Origin: Bacillota bacterium
GTDB lineage: Bacteria; Bacillota; DSM-12270; Thermacetogeniales; Thermacetogeniaceae
Length of the DNA: 64,000 nt
Assembly (NCBI GenBank): GCA_013177945.1
Contig: JABLXW010000007.1
Location: forward strand, 1-64,000
Direction: 5' to 3'
Shown here: positions 8,914-18,078 of the stretch, piece after piece
Layout of the letters: each line of letters starts with the position of its first letter
How positions within the stretch are numbered: position 1 is the stretch's first letter
Program-made: the position numbers and the translations under genes
The notes under the pieces: model-generated
What the model saw: the letters and a program-made list of their open reading frames with translations, nothing else
Told to the model about the DNA's origin: nothing
Database searches by the model: none

Positions 8914-9234
8914 CTAAAAGAAAAGACGGAACAGGGCCGTGCTCAACATTCCCACCAGAAGCGTCCAGCCCAGGCTCTTCGTTTTCAGGGCGGCAGCCAG
9001 GGTTGGAAGAGAGGCCCAGAGATAGACGTTTTTCAAGGAGAAATCCAGCCTCTCTCCGGAGGCGAAGACTCCCGCAGCAACCATTACCGCCATCACCGCG
9101 CAGGGGGTGAAATCCAGGAACCTCTCCAGGGTTCCGGGCAGTTTCTTTTTTTTCAGGACTGCCACTGGAAGGACCCGGAGGAGGTAGTTCAGCCCCGCGA
9201 TCACCAGGACGACCCAGATTGCTTTCTGCTCCAT
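8914..9234 (-). CDS. azlD: AzlD-type branched-chain amino acid transport subunit
   Basis: A 106-residue membrane protein with four hydrophobic segments and the family-typical RVLPVAVLKKKKLPGTLERF and TPCAVMAVMVAAGVF. AzlD is the small partner of AzlC; together they export branched-chain amino acids and analogues. Its start lies inside the azlC 3' end (34-bp overlap), a common azlCD arrangement. Confidence 0.9.
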   Translation of the reverse strand: MEQKAIWVVLVIAGLNYLLRVLPVAVLKKKKLPGTLERFLDFTPCAVMAVMVAAGVFASGERLDFSLKNVYLWASLPTLAAALKTKSLGWTLLVGMLSTALFRLFF

Positions 9235-9938
9235 TTTTCCAAAACAACCCCCCCGGCGGCGGCAAGCAGCGCAGCCAGGATGATGTTCCAGGAACTGAAG
9301 GAAATAAAATTCAGCACGAGAAACAGGGCGATCGCCAGGAGGCCGACAGCCAGCTTCAGGCGGTCTGTCACCTGCCAGACCAGCAGGCAGATGAACATCG
9401 CCGGAAGGGCAAAATCAAGCCCCCATCTGTCAATGTTCCGGAGCATCCCGCCCAAAAAGGCCCCCGCGCAGGACCCGGCAATCCAGGCAAGGTGGGCCGT
9501 GGGGAAAAGGCCGCAAAGATAGGAAACGGCCGGCTCTTCCCTGGTGAAGCGGGAAACGCTCACAGCGTAGCTCTCATCGGTGATCTCCGCGGAAATCAAA
9601 GCGAGAAACCATCCGGGCAGCCTCCGGGTGTAGGCGGCGAAAGAGGCGCTCAGCAGCAGATAGCGGAGGTTGACGAGAAGGACGGAGGCGATCATCGCGA
9701 GGGTTCCGCTCCCAGCCGCAAGCAGGGCCACCAAAATAAACTGACCGGAACCGGAATAAATCAGAAGGGACATCAAACCCGCCATGCCTGCGGTCAACCC
9801 GGCCATCCGGGCAAGCCCCCCGAAGGCCAGCCCCAGGGGGAGATACCCGAGGACGATCGGAAGGGCGTCCCGTACACCGCCGGCAAAGGAGGCACCTTTC
9901 TTCCCTTTCTCATCCCTTACTTCATCCCTTGGTTCCAT
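9201..9938 (-). CDS. azlC: AzlC family branched-chain amino acid exporter
   Basis: A membrane protein of about 245 residues opening with GVRDALPIVLGYLPLGLAFG, the AzlC/YgaZ N-terminal signature, followed by SLLIYSGSGQFILVALL and ITDESYAVS. An upstream in-frame TTG (9968) sits too close to its GGAG; ATG 9938 has GGGAG at 9-nt spacing and is preferred. It pairs with azlD to form an exporter, probably for branched-chain amino acids. Confidence 0.9.
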   Translation of the reverse strand: MEPRDEVRDEKGKKGASFAGGVRDALPIVLGYLPLGLAFGGLARMAGLTAGMAGLMSLLIYSGSGQFILVALLAAGSGTLAMIASVLLVNLRYLLLSASFAAYTRRLPGWFLALISAEITDESYAVSVSRFTREEPAVSYLCGLFPTAHLAWIAGSCAGAFLGGMLRNIDRWGLDFALPAMFICLLVWQVTDRLKLAVGLLAIALFLVLNFISFSSWNIILAALLAAAGGVVLEKWSRKQSGSSW

Positions 9939-10154
9939 CAGCCTTCGCTCCCTTCCCCAGCCTGACAAACTCCTTTTTTATCCTTCAACCTTGCCCGGAA
10001 AATACCTGCCTCTTCCGTGCAGAAAAATTCAAGGCTGCCGCTCTGGAGCAACTTTAAATTCCGCCAGGACAATTCCGGAGAGCGAAGGGCCGCCGCTCCA
10101 CACCGGCGCAGAACCAAAGACCGGAAGGAATTTGCGCGGCGGCTGAAACAAAGG

Positions 10155-10508
10155 TCAGGAAAAGCAGGTGCGCAAGGCGAGGCGGTCGCCCACCCGGCTT
10201 TCGCTCCAGCGGATGATCCCTGCAGGAAGCTCCAGCACCGCACGCGCCTCCCGGATGATGGGGCTGAACCGGAAGGGGGGCATCGCCTCGATGGTGTGGA
10301 CGATCACCAGTTCCTCGCTTAAGAAAACCACATCGATGGGGAAAGACATAAACCAGGAATGGATTGCATTACACGGCTTCAGGAGGAGGCCCTTCCCTAC
10401 AGGGAGGCTGCGCTCCCCCAGCAGCCCCTTCAAGCGCCTCCAGAAGGAGAAGGCAACCTGAACCTCCCGCGCCAGGACAACCTGGCGGGTGATATTGTAT
10501 ACCTCCAT
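10155..10508 (-). CDS. DUF192 family protein at the end of the Tad operon
   Basis: A 117-residue protein matching the DUF192 pattern: RLKGLLGERSLPVGKGLLLKPC, then IHSWFMSFPIDVVFL and a final ESRVGDRL. The fold is a small beta barrel of unknown role. It lies about 50 bp downstream of tadC on the same strand, a recurring position in Clostridia, so a function linked to the pilus or envelope is possible but not shown. No signal peptide is visible. Confidence 0.85.
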   Translation of the reverse strand: MEVYNITRQVVLAREVQVAFSFWRRLKGLLGERSLPVGKGLLLKPCNAIHSWFMSFPIDVVFLSEELVIVHTIEAMPPFRFSPIIREARAVLELPAGIIRWSESRVGDRLALRTCFS

Positions 10509-10555
10509 CCTCTCACCCCTTTTTGAGAAAACCGGAAAGCCTTCCGGCCCGGAGG

Positions 10556-11482
10556 TTAAAGATGCCTCATGATCTGAATCAGGGCGGGGCCGAGCAGAAC
10601 GACGAAAAGAGCGGGAAAGATGAAGAAAACAAGGGGAAGGAGCATTTTGACCGGGGCCTGTATCGCCTGCTCCTCGGCCCGCTGGCGCCGCTTGCGGCGC
10701 ATTTGCCCCGCCTGCAAGCGGAGGACATTTCCGATGCTCACACCCAGCTGGTCGGCCTGGGTCAGGGCCCCTACGAAAGCCATCAGGTCCTCCGCCCCAA
10801 CCCGGTCCGCCATATCCTTGAGAGCCTCGCGCCGGGGCTTCCCAAGTTTCATCTCCTGAAGGACGCGCCCGAACTCTTCGGCTAAAACCCCCCGAAACCT
10901 TTCCGTAACTTTAACCAGGGCGATCTCGAAGCTCAAACCTGCCTCCACGCTCACGGTGAGGAGATCCAGCACATCGGGAAGGCTGCGCACCACCGCAGCG
11001 CGCCTCTCTTTAATGCGAAGTGCAAGGTAAAGTTCGGGGAAAAAGGCTCCCAGAAGGGCGCCTGCCAGAAGAAGCAGGCAGATCCCCCATCCGCCGGCAC
11101 CAAGCAGCCGCCCCGCACCGGCCGCGGCGGCGCCGAGGCCGAGGGCAAGGAAGTACTGGACCAGGCGGAACTCGCCCGGGCCCAGCCCGCCGGGACTGCC
11201 CGCCGCCTGCAGGCGCCGCTGGAAGTGGTGCCGCTTTTCGGCGCTCATCCGCCTGGCAAAGGCCTGCGCCAGCCGATCCCAGGCCGGTTTTCCAAGCCGC
11301 ACCAGAAGCGGCTGCCGCAGCTCCTCCCGCAGGAGGCTCTCCCTCTTTTTGCCCTCCCTGAGCTGTGCGAGCCGCTCTCCCACAAGGATCTGGTTCCGGA
11401 AAACAAAGGCGTGGATGCCTACCAGGGCCAGATAAACACTTAAAAAGATTAACCCAAGAGTAAGGTAAAACAGGGATTCCAC
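10556..11482 (-). CDS. tadC: type II/IV secretion F-domain platform protein TadC
   Basis: An inner-membrane platform protein of the Tad pilus, with an N-terminal span, two central spans (about residues 105-155) and a C-terminal span ending near LLGPALIQIMRHL. The T2SSF domain is marked by VRSLPDVLDLLTVSVEAGLS and LGVSIGNVLRLQAGQMRRKR. It follows tadB by about 20 bp and is presumed to form a heteromeric platform with TadB that couples the CpaF ATPase to pilin assembly. Confidence 0.9.
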   Translation of the reverse strand: MESLFYLTLGLIFLSVYLALVGIHAFVFRNQILVGERLAQLREGKKRESLLREELRQPLLVRLGKPAWDRLAQAFARRMSAEKRHHFQRRLQAAGSPGGLGPGEFRLVQYFLALGLGAAAAGAGRLLGAGGWGICLLLLAGALLGAFFPELYLALRIKERRAAVVRSLPDVLDLLTVSVEAGLSFEIALVKVTERFRGVLAEEFGRVLQEMKLGKPRREALKDMADRVGAEDLMAFVGALTQADQLGVSIGNVLRLQAGQMRRKRRQRAEEQAIQAPVKMLLPLVFFIFPALFVVLLGPALIQIMRHL

Positions 11483-11501
11483 GATCTCGACTCCCCTGAT
11501 T

Positions 11502-12467
11502 TCAAACGCGAATGTCCACTATCCGGCGGATCAGGAGCACACCCAGGATTTCCCCAAGGGCAGCCCCGCCCAGGAGAATAAGGCCTAAGGGCTCGGTGAA
11601 AAGAACCCCGACGTAGAGCGGGTTGATGAGGAAAAGAAGGGCCAGCAGCGCAACCGGCAAAAGACCGATGATCAGCCCCGAAATCCTCCCCTGGGCGGTG
11701 AGGGTCTTGATTTCCCCTTTAATGCGGATCCGTTCCCGGATGGTTTCGGCGATGTTGTCCAGAATTTCGGCGAGATTCCCCCCGATCTGGCGCTGGATCA
11801 GGAGCGCCACGACGATCAGGTCGAGGTCTTCGCTTCCCACCCGTCGGGATAAATTGCTGAGGGCGGCCTCGGCGGCTGTCCCCAGCTGCATCTCCCGAAA
11901 GGCGCGGCCGAACTCCTCCGCAAGGGGAGGGGGCATTTCCCTGGCGACCGTTTCCATGGCCTGGAGGAAGCTGTAGCCGGCCCGCAGGGAGTTGGTCATC
12001 ACGACGAGGGCATCGGCCAGCTGGTTGTTGAAAAGATGCAGCCGCCTCTGCCGGGCGCGCTCCAGGTACAACCAGGGCGCAAGGAGCGCAAACACCCCGC
12101 CCAGCACAGCCAGACCGGGATTGTTCGTAAAAAGCCACAGGAGGAAAGGGACCCCCACCGCAAGCAGGAGATTGAGAAAGAGAAACTCTTCCCCCCGCAG
12201 GGGCAGAGAGGCGCGGGCAAGCTTTGCCTCCACCTTATCGCTGAACTTCAAGGAGGCAAAAAACCTTCCCCCCTGCCGCAGGAGGGCGCGGCCGAGCGCT
12301 TTTTTCCCGGCGCGGGACTCATCCTCCCCCTTTTGCGAAACGTAGCGAAAGAGCCGCTCCTGGACCAGCTGCCGTCCGCCCGTAAAAAAATCCACCAGCC
12401 CCAAAACCAGAAGGGCTGTCGCCCCAAAAACCAGGACAAAAAACACCTTCAGGAGCACTTCGATCAC
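11502..12467 (-). CDS. tadB: type II/IV secretion F-domain platform protein TadB
   Basis: Second platform protein, 321 residues, with two N-terminal and two C-terminal hydrophobic regions. The F domain is recognisable in QLADALVVMTNSLRAGYSFL and RRVGSEDLDLIVVALLIQRQ, followed by GGNLAEILDNIAETIRER. It starts at a GTG 12 bp after the cpaF stop and belongs to the same transcript. Confidence 0.9.
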   Translation of the reverse strand: MIEVLLKVFFVLVFGATALLVLGLVDFFTGGRQLVQERLFRYVSQKGEDESRAGKKALGRALLRQGGRFFASLKFSDKVEAKLARASLPLRGEEFLFLNLLLAVGVPFLLWLFTNNPGLAVLGGVFALLAPWLYLERARQRRLHLFNNQLADALVVMTNSLRAGYSFLQAMETVAREMPPPLAEEFGRAFREMQLGTAAEAALSNLSRRVGSEDLDLIVVALLIQRQIGGNLAEILDNIAETIRERIRIKGEIKTLTAQGRISGLIIGLLPVALLALLFLINPLYVGVLFTEPLGLILLGGAALGEILGVLLIRRIVDIRV

Positions 12468-12479
12468 ACCCCCTGAAGC

Positions 12480-13862
12480 CTACAAAAGCGGGCCGCGGAA
12501 GATTTCATCCGCCAGCTGGATCCCCGCCGCCTGGAGCTTGCTCAAAAACTTCGGTCTGATCCCGGTGCTCCGGAAGTACCCCGATACCCGCCCCCGCGCC
12601 TCAACTCCGGTCTGGACAAAGACAAAGAGGTCCTGGAGCACGATGGTGTCCCCCTCCATTCCCTGCACCTCGGTGAGATGGGTGATCCTCCGGCTCCCGT
12701 CCCGAAGCCGGCTCTGGTGGACGACCAGATCGAGGGCTGCAGCAATCTGCTCCCGGATCGCCCGCACCGGGAGATCCATCCCCGCCATCAGGACCATCGT
12801 CTCAAGCCGGGCGAGAAGATCCCGGGGAGAGTTGGCATGGGCGGTGGTGAGAGACCCGTCATGCCCTGTATTCATGGCCTGGAGCATATCCAGAGCCTCG
12901 CCGCTCCGGACCTCCCCGACCACAATCCGGTCCGGGCGCATCCGGAGAGCGTTCCGGACAAGATCCCGCATCGTCACCGCGCCCTTTCCCTCGATGTTGG
13001 GAGGGCGGGTTTCCAGGCGCACCCAGTGCTCCTGGTGCAGCTGGAGTTCCGCCGCGTCTTCAATCGTAATGATCCGCTCCTCCTCGGGGATAAAGGACGA
13101 GAGAACGTTCAGGGTGGTCGTTTTCCCGGAGCCGGTTCCTCCGGAAACGATGATGTTCAAACGGGCCTTCACGCACGCTTCAAGAAATTTCGCCATCTCA
13201 ACGGTCATGGTTCCGAAGCGAACGAGGTCCCCGACCTGAAAGGGGTCCTTGCTGAACTTTCTGATGGTCAGGGTCGGGCCGTTGAGGGCGAGGGGGGGAA
13301 TGATGGCATTCACCCGGGAACCGTCGGGAAGCCGGGCATCCACCATCGGGGAGGCCTCGTCGATGCGCCGCCCGAGAGGAGCGACGATTTTTTCGATGAC
13401 GTGCAGGACGTGGGCGTCGTCCCGGAACTGGATCTCCGTTTTTTCCAGCTTCCCGCCCCTTTCGACGTATACCTGGTAGGGGCCGTTAACCATCACTTCG
13501 GAAACAGAAGGGTCCTGCAAGAGCGGAGTGATGGGGCCCAGCTCAAAGACTTCGTCCAGCAGCTCCCTTAGGAGACGCTGCTGTTCGGCGCGGCTCAAAG
13601 CAAGCCCTTTCTCCGCAAGGAAGGCCTGGATGACTTCCTCGACCAGGGCTGCAGCGCGCTCCCGGTCTCCCTCCTCACCGGCTTTCACGGGCCGCAGCTC
13701 CTCCTCAAGCTCCTCAACTACCCTCTGGTGCAGGGCAAACTTCAAATCCCAGAGGGGGTCGCGGCGCGCCCCCGGCCGCCTGTTTCCCCCGGGAGCACGC
13801 CCCGTCTCCTGAGAAACAGACCTCTGTTCCTGAAGCCTTTTCAGAAGCGACAAGAGAACCAC
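12480..13862 (-). CDS. cpaF: CpaF/TadA pilus assembly ATPase
   Basis: The secretion ATPase that powers assembly (and often retraction) of Flp pili. Its 460 residues contain the CpaF N-domain with ITPLLQDPSVSEVMVNGP, Walker A SGGTGSGKTTTLN, the Walker B/Asp-box region IITIEDAAELQL and the His-box TGHDGSLTTAHANSPRD. GTG start. It is downstream of cpaE and upstream of tadB, the canonical order. Confidence 0.95.
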   Translation of the reverse strand: MVLLSLLKRLQEQRSVSQETGRAPGGNRRPGARRDPLWDLKFALHQRVVEELEEELRPVKAGEEGDRERAAALVEEVIQAFLAEKGLALSRAEQQRLLRELLDEVFELGPITPLLQDPSVSEVMVNGPYQVYVERGGKLEKTEIQFRDDAHVLHVIEKIVAPLGRRIDEASPMVDARLPDGSRVNAIIPPLALNGPTLTIRKFSKDPFQVGDLVRFGTMTVEMAKFLEACVKARLNIIVSGGTGSGKTTTLNVLSSFIPEEERIITIEDAAELQLHQEHWVRLETRPPNIEGKGAVTMRDLVRNALRMRPDRIVVGEVRSGEALDMLQAMNTGHDGSLTTAHANSPRDLLARLETMVLMAGMDLPVRAIREQIAAALDLVVHQSRLRDGSRRITHLTEVQGMEGDTIVLQDLFVFVQTGVEARGRVSGYFRSTGIRPKFLSKLQAAGIQLADEIFRGPLL

Positions 13863-13880
13863 TCTCCCAAGCGCGTTCCG

Positions 13881-15116
13881 TTAAACAAACTGAGAGCGGA
13901 GGCGGCCAAGGAGGCCCCGCCCCTTCTTCTGCCCGTCCCGGCTTTCCCGCTGCTGCACCAAAAGGCAAGTCAGCTGGCGCAGGCTCTCGGCAACCCGGCT
14001 CTGGGGGTGGCTCAGGAGGAAGGGCACCCCGCTGTTAACGGCCCCCACCACGAGGCGGCCGTCGCTCGGAATCTGGCTGGTTAAGGGGAACTCCAGGACC
14101 TTTTCCACATCCCCGGGCCCGATTCCCATTTCCGGGGTTGCCCGGTTCAAAACAACCTTCACTTTATCCTTGTGGTGCAGGGAATCAAGCACCTCGAGAC
14201 CGAGCTTCACGTTTTTTAAAGTCGGGAGGTCCAGGGAAGAAACCAGCAGAATCAGGTGGGCATAATCCAGGGCCACCAGGCTCGGATCGGTGAAGATGCC
14301 CGGGGTATCGATCAGGATGTAATCATAACGCGTCTTTAAGAGATTAATGACCTTTTCCACAAGGGGTGCAGTCACCAGCTCCGCATACTCGGGGCGGGAG
14401 GGGGCCGCCAGGACCCGCAAACCCGAACTGTGCTTCGTGAGATAAGATTCCAGCAGCTCTCCGTCGAGCTGCTGAAACTCCGCTGCAAGGTCGGAAATGG
14501 TCTGGCGCGGCATCAGGTTGAGCATGACCGCGACATCTCCAAACTGCAGGTCGAGGTCCAGCAGAACGACGGAGCAGCCGAAATCCCGCACCAGGCAAAC
14601 CCCCAAATTTACGGCGAGGGTTGTTTTTCCCACCCCGCCCTTGGTGCTGAAAATGGCAATCACCTGGGCTTCAGATCTTCTGCCCGGCAGCAAGGCGCCC
14701 TGGGCGTGAAGCTGCCGCTTCTTTTCCATCTCGTAAACCCGGTAAATGGTTGCGGTCAGCTCGTCGCTGGTAAAAGGCTTAACGATATACTCCCGCGCCC
14801 CGGCCGCCATCGCCCGGCGCAGGTACTCCTGCTCCCCCTGGACGGACATGATGATAATGGCGCTCCCCGGCACCCGCAGGGAAATGGCCTCGGTGGCGGC
14901 AATCCCGTCCAGAACCGGCATGTTGATATCCATCAGGATGATGTCGGGCCGGAGCTTCTCGGCTTTTTTCACCGCCTCTTCCCCGTCCCGCGCCTCCCCG
15001 ACGACCTCGATCCTGGGCTCAAAATGAAGCAGGCACCTGATGTTTTCGCAGGTTTCGGGGACATCATCTACGATCAAGACCCGAATGGGTTCCAAGCTTT
15101 CACCTTCTTCCGGCAA
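13881..15116 (-). CDS. cpaE: CpaE/TadZ-like ATPase with intact receiver domain
   Basis: A 411-residue fusion. Residues about 10-125 form a response-regulator receiver with the acidic pair VDDVP, the phospho-acceptor in IILMDINMP and the conserved Lys in VKPFTSDEL. Residues about 155-400 form a ParA/MinD-like ATPase with deviant Walker A FSTKGGVGKTT. CpaE/TadZ proteins position the pilus machine. In many homologues the receiver is degenerate; here all key residues appear intact, so phosphorylation control is plausible. No dedicated kinase is adjacent; DegS is encoded upstream. Confidence 0.93.
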   Translation of the reverse strand: MPEEGESLEPIRVLIVDDVPETCENIRCLLHFEPRIEVVGEARDGEEAVKKAEKLRPDIILMDINMPVLDGIAATEAISLRVPGSAIIIMSVQGEQEYLRRAMAAGAREYIVKPFTSDELTATIYRVYEMEKKRQLHAQGALLPGRRSEAQVIAIFSTKGGVGKTTLAVNLGVCLVRDFGCSVVLLDLDLQFGDVAVMLNLMPRQTISDLAAEFQQLDGELLESYLTKHSSGLRVLAAPSRPEYAELVTAPLVEKVINLLKTRYDYILIDTPGIFTDPSLVALDYAHLILLVSSLDLPTLKNVKLGLEVLDSLHHKDKVKVVLNRATPEMGIGPGDVEKVLEFPLTSQIPSDGRLVVGAVNSGVPFLLSHPQSRVAESLRQLTCLLVQQRESRDGQKKGRGLLGRLRSQFV

Positions 15117-15133
15117 CCCTGCTGGTCTGCTGC

Positions 15134-16063
15134 TTATCTGGAAACGGGACCCTCGAGAGGCCCCTTCTCTTCGGAGGGGCCGGAAACACCCGGACCGCCG
15201 CCCGGGAGATTCGGGAGGGACTCGCGGTAGGCGGCAATCTGGCGCCAGCGCTCCAGCTCTGCCTGCCGGTGGAGGCGGTGGTACGCCTCGGGGACCGTCG
15301 GCAGGTAAAGGAAGTCCTCCAGCTCAAAGGGCGCCGAAGAAACCTTTCCCTTTTCTACAGGAGAGCGCAGGGCCAGCCTGATGGTTCCCTCTTCATCTGC
15401 CAGGACGAGCGGCTTTGCCTCTTCCGGCGTTACGGCAAGGGTCACCGTTTTTACCTCAACCTTTTTCTCCTTCCCCTGCTCCCGGACGAACTCCAGATTT
15501 TTGCCAACAGCCAGGACCTCCACATCCTGGAGGGCCACGATGGTGATCACCCTGTCCTCCCGTTTTCCAGGCTCAGTTTTGCCTGGCATCGGCACCTCCA
15601 CCGTCCCGATGACATCCACCCGGTCCCCGGGCTGCACGTGCCAGCCGACCGCCGTCACCTCGTCCGCAGCCACCGTAACGGCTCGTTTTCCCGGGGGAAC
15701 AAGAAAAGACAGCCCGGCCTTTGTCTCCGTTTCCCTGACCACGCGGTCGAGGAGCACCTGCTCTCCGGCAACCAGCGGCTCCCGCGTGATTGCCCCGACC
15801 ACATCCTCCAGCTTCCGGGCAGCGCGGGGGTGAATGTACGCAGCAGGCATCTCCACCACATCCAGCATTTCCCGCGCCACGCGGACTTTTGCCGGAACCC
15901 CGGACCGCGCCACAACAACGGAACCCTTTTCCACGTGAGTCCGGGCCTCCTCTGCCAGGCGAAGGTAATAAGAGCCGGCCCCCGCAGCCAGGGCGGCCAG
16001 AACAAGCGCAGCCGCAATCATGATTTTGGGACGGGACACGCTTTTCACCCCTCTGTGCTTCAA
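15134..16063 (-). CDS. cpaB: CpaB/RcpC Flp pilus assembly protein
   Basis: A 309-residue protein with one N-terminal membrane anchor (IMIAAALVLAALAAGAGSYY), a SAF domain (VAREMLDVVEMPAAYIHP through VAGEQVLLDRVV) and the RcpC domain with VGWHVQPGDRVDVIGTV. It acts outside the membrane in pilus assembly. Its 5' end overlaps tadG by 4 bp. The C-terminus is a Pro/Gly/Glu-rich tail with no recognised motif. Confidence 0.9.
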   Translation of the reverse strand: MKHRGVKSVSRPKIMIAAALVLAALAAGAGSYYLRLAEEARTHVEKGSVVVARSGVPAKVRVAREMLDVVEMPAAYIHPRAARKLEDVVGAITREPLVAGEQVLLDRVVRETETKAGLSFLVPPGKRAVTVAADEVTAVGWHVQPGDRVDVIGTVEVPMPGKTEPGKREDRVITIVALQDVEVLAVGKNLEFVREQGKEKKVEVKTVTLAVTPEEAKPLVLADEEGTIRLALRSPVEKGKVSSAPFELEDFLYLPTVPEAYHRLHRQAELERWRQIAAYRESLPNLPGGGPGVSGPSEEKGPLEGPVSR

Positions 16064-17061
16064 TGAATCAGCCTGACGGCATAAAGACCGTAATCATCCC
16101 CGCCGCCCTCCGCTTCCCCCGGGTAAACGGTCCGCACGAAGCGTCCGATCACGTTGTTTTTGTTCCCCTGGCCTTCCACACCCTCCAGGAAGAAAGCGGC
16201 AAAGGCGCGGACCTCCACCTTTTTGGGATGCCCGCCCTGTTCTTCCACAACCCTGACAACCGGGACGATTACGAGCCGGGGGCAGTTCCGTGCAAAGTTT
16301 TCAAAGGTGCACCCATCTGTACACTGCGCGATGCGGTACGCGACGCCCTCGCTTGTGGGGCCCGACATGTTCCCGCCTTCGGTCAGGATGATGTCACCTA
16401 CCCGGAGGACCCCCTGGTAGCCGTATTTGATCCTCTCCTCGTAGTCGCGGGCGCCTCCGCCGGGGTTGTTGTCGGGGTCGAGGGCGCCGTACCAGCCGTG
16501 CATCCTCCCATCTTCCCCTTCGCTGGCTCCCCCGCTTCCCGCACCCTCTTTCAGGACGTACTCCCGGCCGAAAATCAGCTCCTGCTCTTCAATGCCGAAG
16601 GGGACGACACCGGCAGCACCGGTTAAGGGCGCCACCGTTGCCGTCGCCGCAGCCCTCACCTCCTGGCTGGCAAAACCCAGAACCCGGGCAAAAAGAAGCT
16701 GGACCGTCCGGCGCGGCCTTACGGTCAGAGAACGGCAGTCATCCGCAACCTCGACCTCCACCTGGTCCGGGGGAACGCCGTTGGCTTCGGCATAAGCCCG
16801 GGCCACCGCCTGCGCCTCCTCGGGGCGGGCGGGAAGCTCCTGAACGCCCGCAAGGGCCGCCGCATCTGCGGCATTGACCAGGCGCGCCCGGTGGCTGTAG
16901 AGGAGGCCGACATCGGTAACGAGGGCCGTGCAGCCCAGCAAACCGACGAGAGCCAGCGCAACCAGGACGAGGGCGGTCCCTCTCTCGTTCCCGGCCAGGA
17001 AAATTACACTAACCTTTACCCGCCCGGCTATTTTTTTCAGCACCTGCGACGACCTCCCCAT
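16060..17061 (-). CDS. TadG-like Flp pilus assembly protein
   Basis: A 333-residue pseudopilin-like protein with one N-terminal span inside ERGTALVLVALALVGLLGCT and the following LVTDVGLLYSHRARLVNAAD and AAALAGVQEL, the TadG-type N-terminus. The rest is extracellular with no recognised domain; two cysteines in QCTDGCTFENFARNC could pair. It starts immediately after the tadE stop and overlaps cpaB by 4 bp. Family role: minor pilin/assembly component. Confidence 0.83.
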   Translation of the reverse strand: MGRSSQVLKKIAGRVKVSVIFLAGNERGTALVLVALALVGLLGCTALVTDVGLLYSHRARLVNAADAAALAGVQELPARPEEAQAVARAYAEANGVPPDQVEVEVADDCRSLTVRPRRTVQLLFARVLGFASQEVRAAATATVAPLTGAAGVVPFGIEEQELIFGREYVLKEGAGSGGASEGEDGRMHGWYGALDPDNNPGGGARDYEERIKYGYQGVLRVGDIILTEGGNMSGPTSEGVAYRIAQCTDGCTFENFARNCPRLVIVPVVRVVEEQGGHPKKVEVRAFAAFFLEGVEGQGNKNNVIGRFVRTVYPGEAEGGGDDYGLYAVRLIH

Positions 17062-17478
17062 TCATTCAACCCGCATCGTGGCCGCCGCCGTCACGGGAAA
17101 AGGGTTGGGAGCAAGCTCTGCGATGAGCGGCACCACGAGAGGCACGCTGTAATTCACCTCGACGCGGAGGGAATCCCCCCGCACCCGCCCTCCCTCGGGA
17201 GGCGCGATCTCGATCTGGAGGCGGGTTTTGTCAAGACCTGCAGCAGCCTGTTCAACGGCGGCCGTGATTTCTGCATCTGTCCCCCCCACCACACCCACCC
17301 GTGCCCCCTCCCGGGCGGCCTGGGTGACCACCAGGCAGGCGTGAAAAACCCTGCCGAACTCGATGATCCCGAAAACCAGAAGCAGGAGCACGGGAAGGAT
17401 CAGGGCAAGCTCCAGAAGGGCCTGCCCCCTGCTGCCGAGGAACAGGAAGAGAATGGAGCAACGCGGCTTTCCCGACAT
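17062..17478 (-). CDS. tadE: TadE family pseudopilin
   Basis: A 138-residue protein with the TadE N-terminal signature SRGQALLELALILPVLLLLV followed by GIIEFGRVFHACLVVTQAAR, including the Glu that prepilin-like substrates carry after the cleavage site. The prepilin peptidase encoded just upstream is the likely processing enzyme. The C-terminal part is a small beta-rich domain. Confidence 0.88.
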   Translation of the reverse strand: MSGKPRCSILFLFLGSRGQALLELALILPVLLLLVFGIIEFGRVFHACLVVTQAAREGARVGVVGGTDAEITAAVEQAAAGLDKTRLQIEIAPPEGGRVRGDSLRVEVNYSVPLVVPLIAELAPNPFPVTAAATMRVE

Positions 17479-17484
17479 CGGTCT

Positions 17485-18030
17485 TCACCACCAGGCCGGC
17501 AGGAAATTTCCGAACCAGTAGGCCATCAGTGTACCTAAAAAAATCGCCGCACCGTAGGGGAAAAGGGAGCTGTACGGATTCCGCTCCAGCATGAGAAGAG
17601 CGCCTGCGGCGGCGCTCCTTTTCCCCACAAGCAAAACCCCGCAGGCGAGAGCGAGCCGCCTGAAAGTGGTCCAGATCTGGCGGCGCCAGAACAAAATCCC
17701 CAGCGCGATCACCCCCCCGGCAAGGGCGGTTCCCAGGGCGGCGTGAAAGACAAAGAGGGGCCCCTTCAGGGCCCCCACCGCACCCAGCAGCTTGACGTCA
17801 CCGGCGCCCAGGCCCCCCAGGGCAAAGGGAATGAAAAAGAGGAGCAGGCCGAGGCCCAGGCCTGCCGCGCTGAATTTCAAACCGGAGAGGCCGCCCCGCG
17901 CCGCGTAGAAGATCATCCCCGCCGCAGCTGCAGGAAAAAGAACTTTATTGTAAATCCTGCGCTCCTTCAGGTCTGTGTAAAGGCAAACCGCCAGGGTCGC
18001 CACCAGCACGAGATCGGGCAGAACGGCCAT
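17485..18030 (-). CDS. TadV/CpaA-type prepilin peptidase
   Basis: An A24-family aspartic prepilin peptidase of 181 residues with about six spans. The two catalytic aspartates lie in LYTDLKERRIYN and GLGAGDVKLLGAVG (GxGD motif). The open frame extends 78 codons upstream, but that part is non-membrane, lies in a strongly structured RNA region and has no family similarity; ATG 18030 is preceded by GGGGAGGGTTGGGG and gives the expected N-terminus MAVLPDLVLVATLAV. It should cleave Flp, TadE and TadG-like pseudopilins. Confidence 0.9.
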   Translation of the reverse strand: MAVLPDLVLVATLAVCLYTDLKERRIYNKVLFPAAAAGMIFYAARGGLSGLKFSAAGLGLGLLLFFIPFALGGLGAGDVKLLGAVGALKGPLFVFHAALGTALAGGVIALGILFWRRQIWTTFRRLALACGVLLVGKRSAAAGALLMLERNPYSSLFPYGAAIFLGTLMAYWFGNFLPAWW

Positions 18031-18078
18031 CCCCAACCCTCCCCAACTTGTTACACCAAACACCGAATCGCAGAGACG

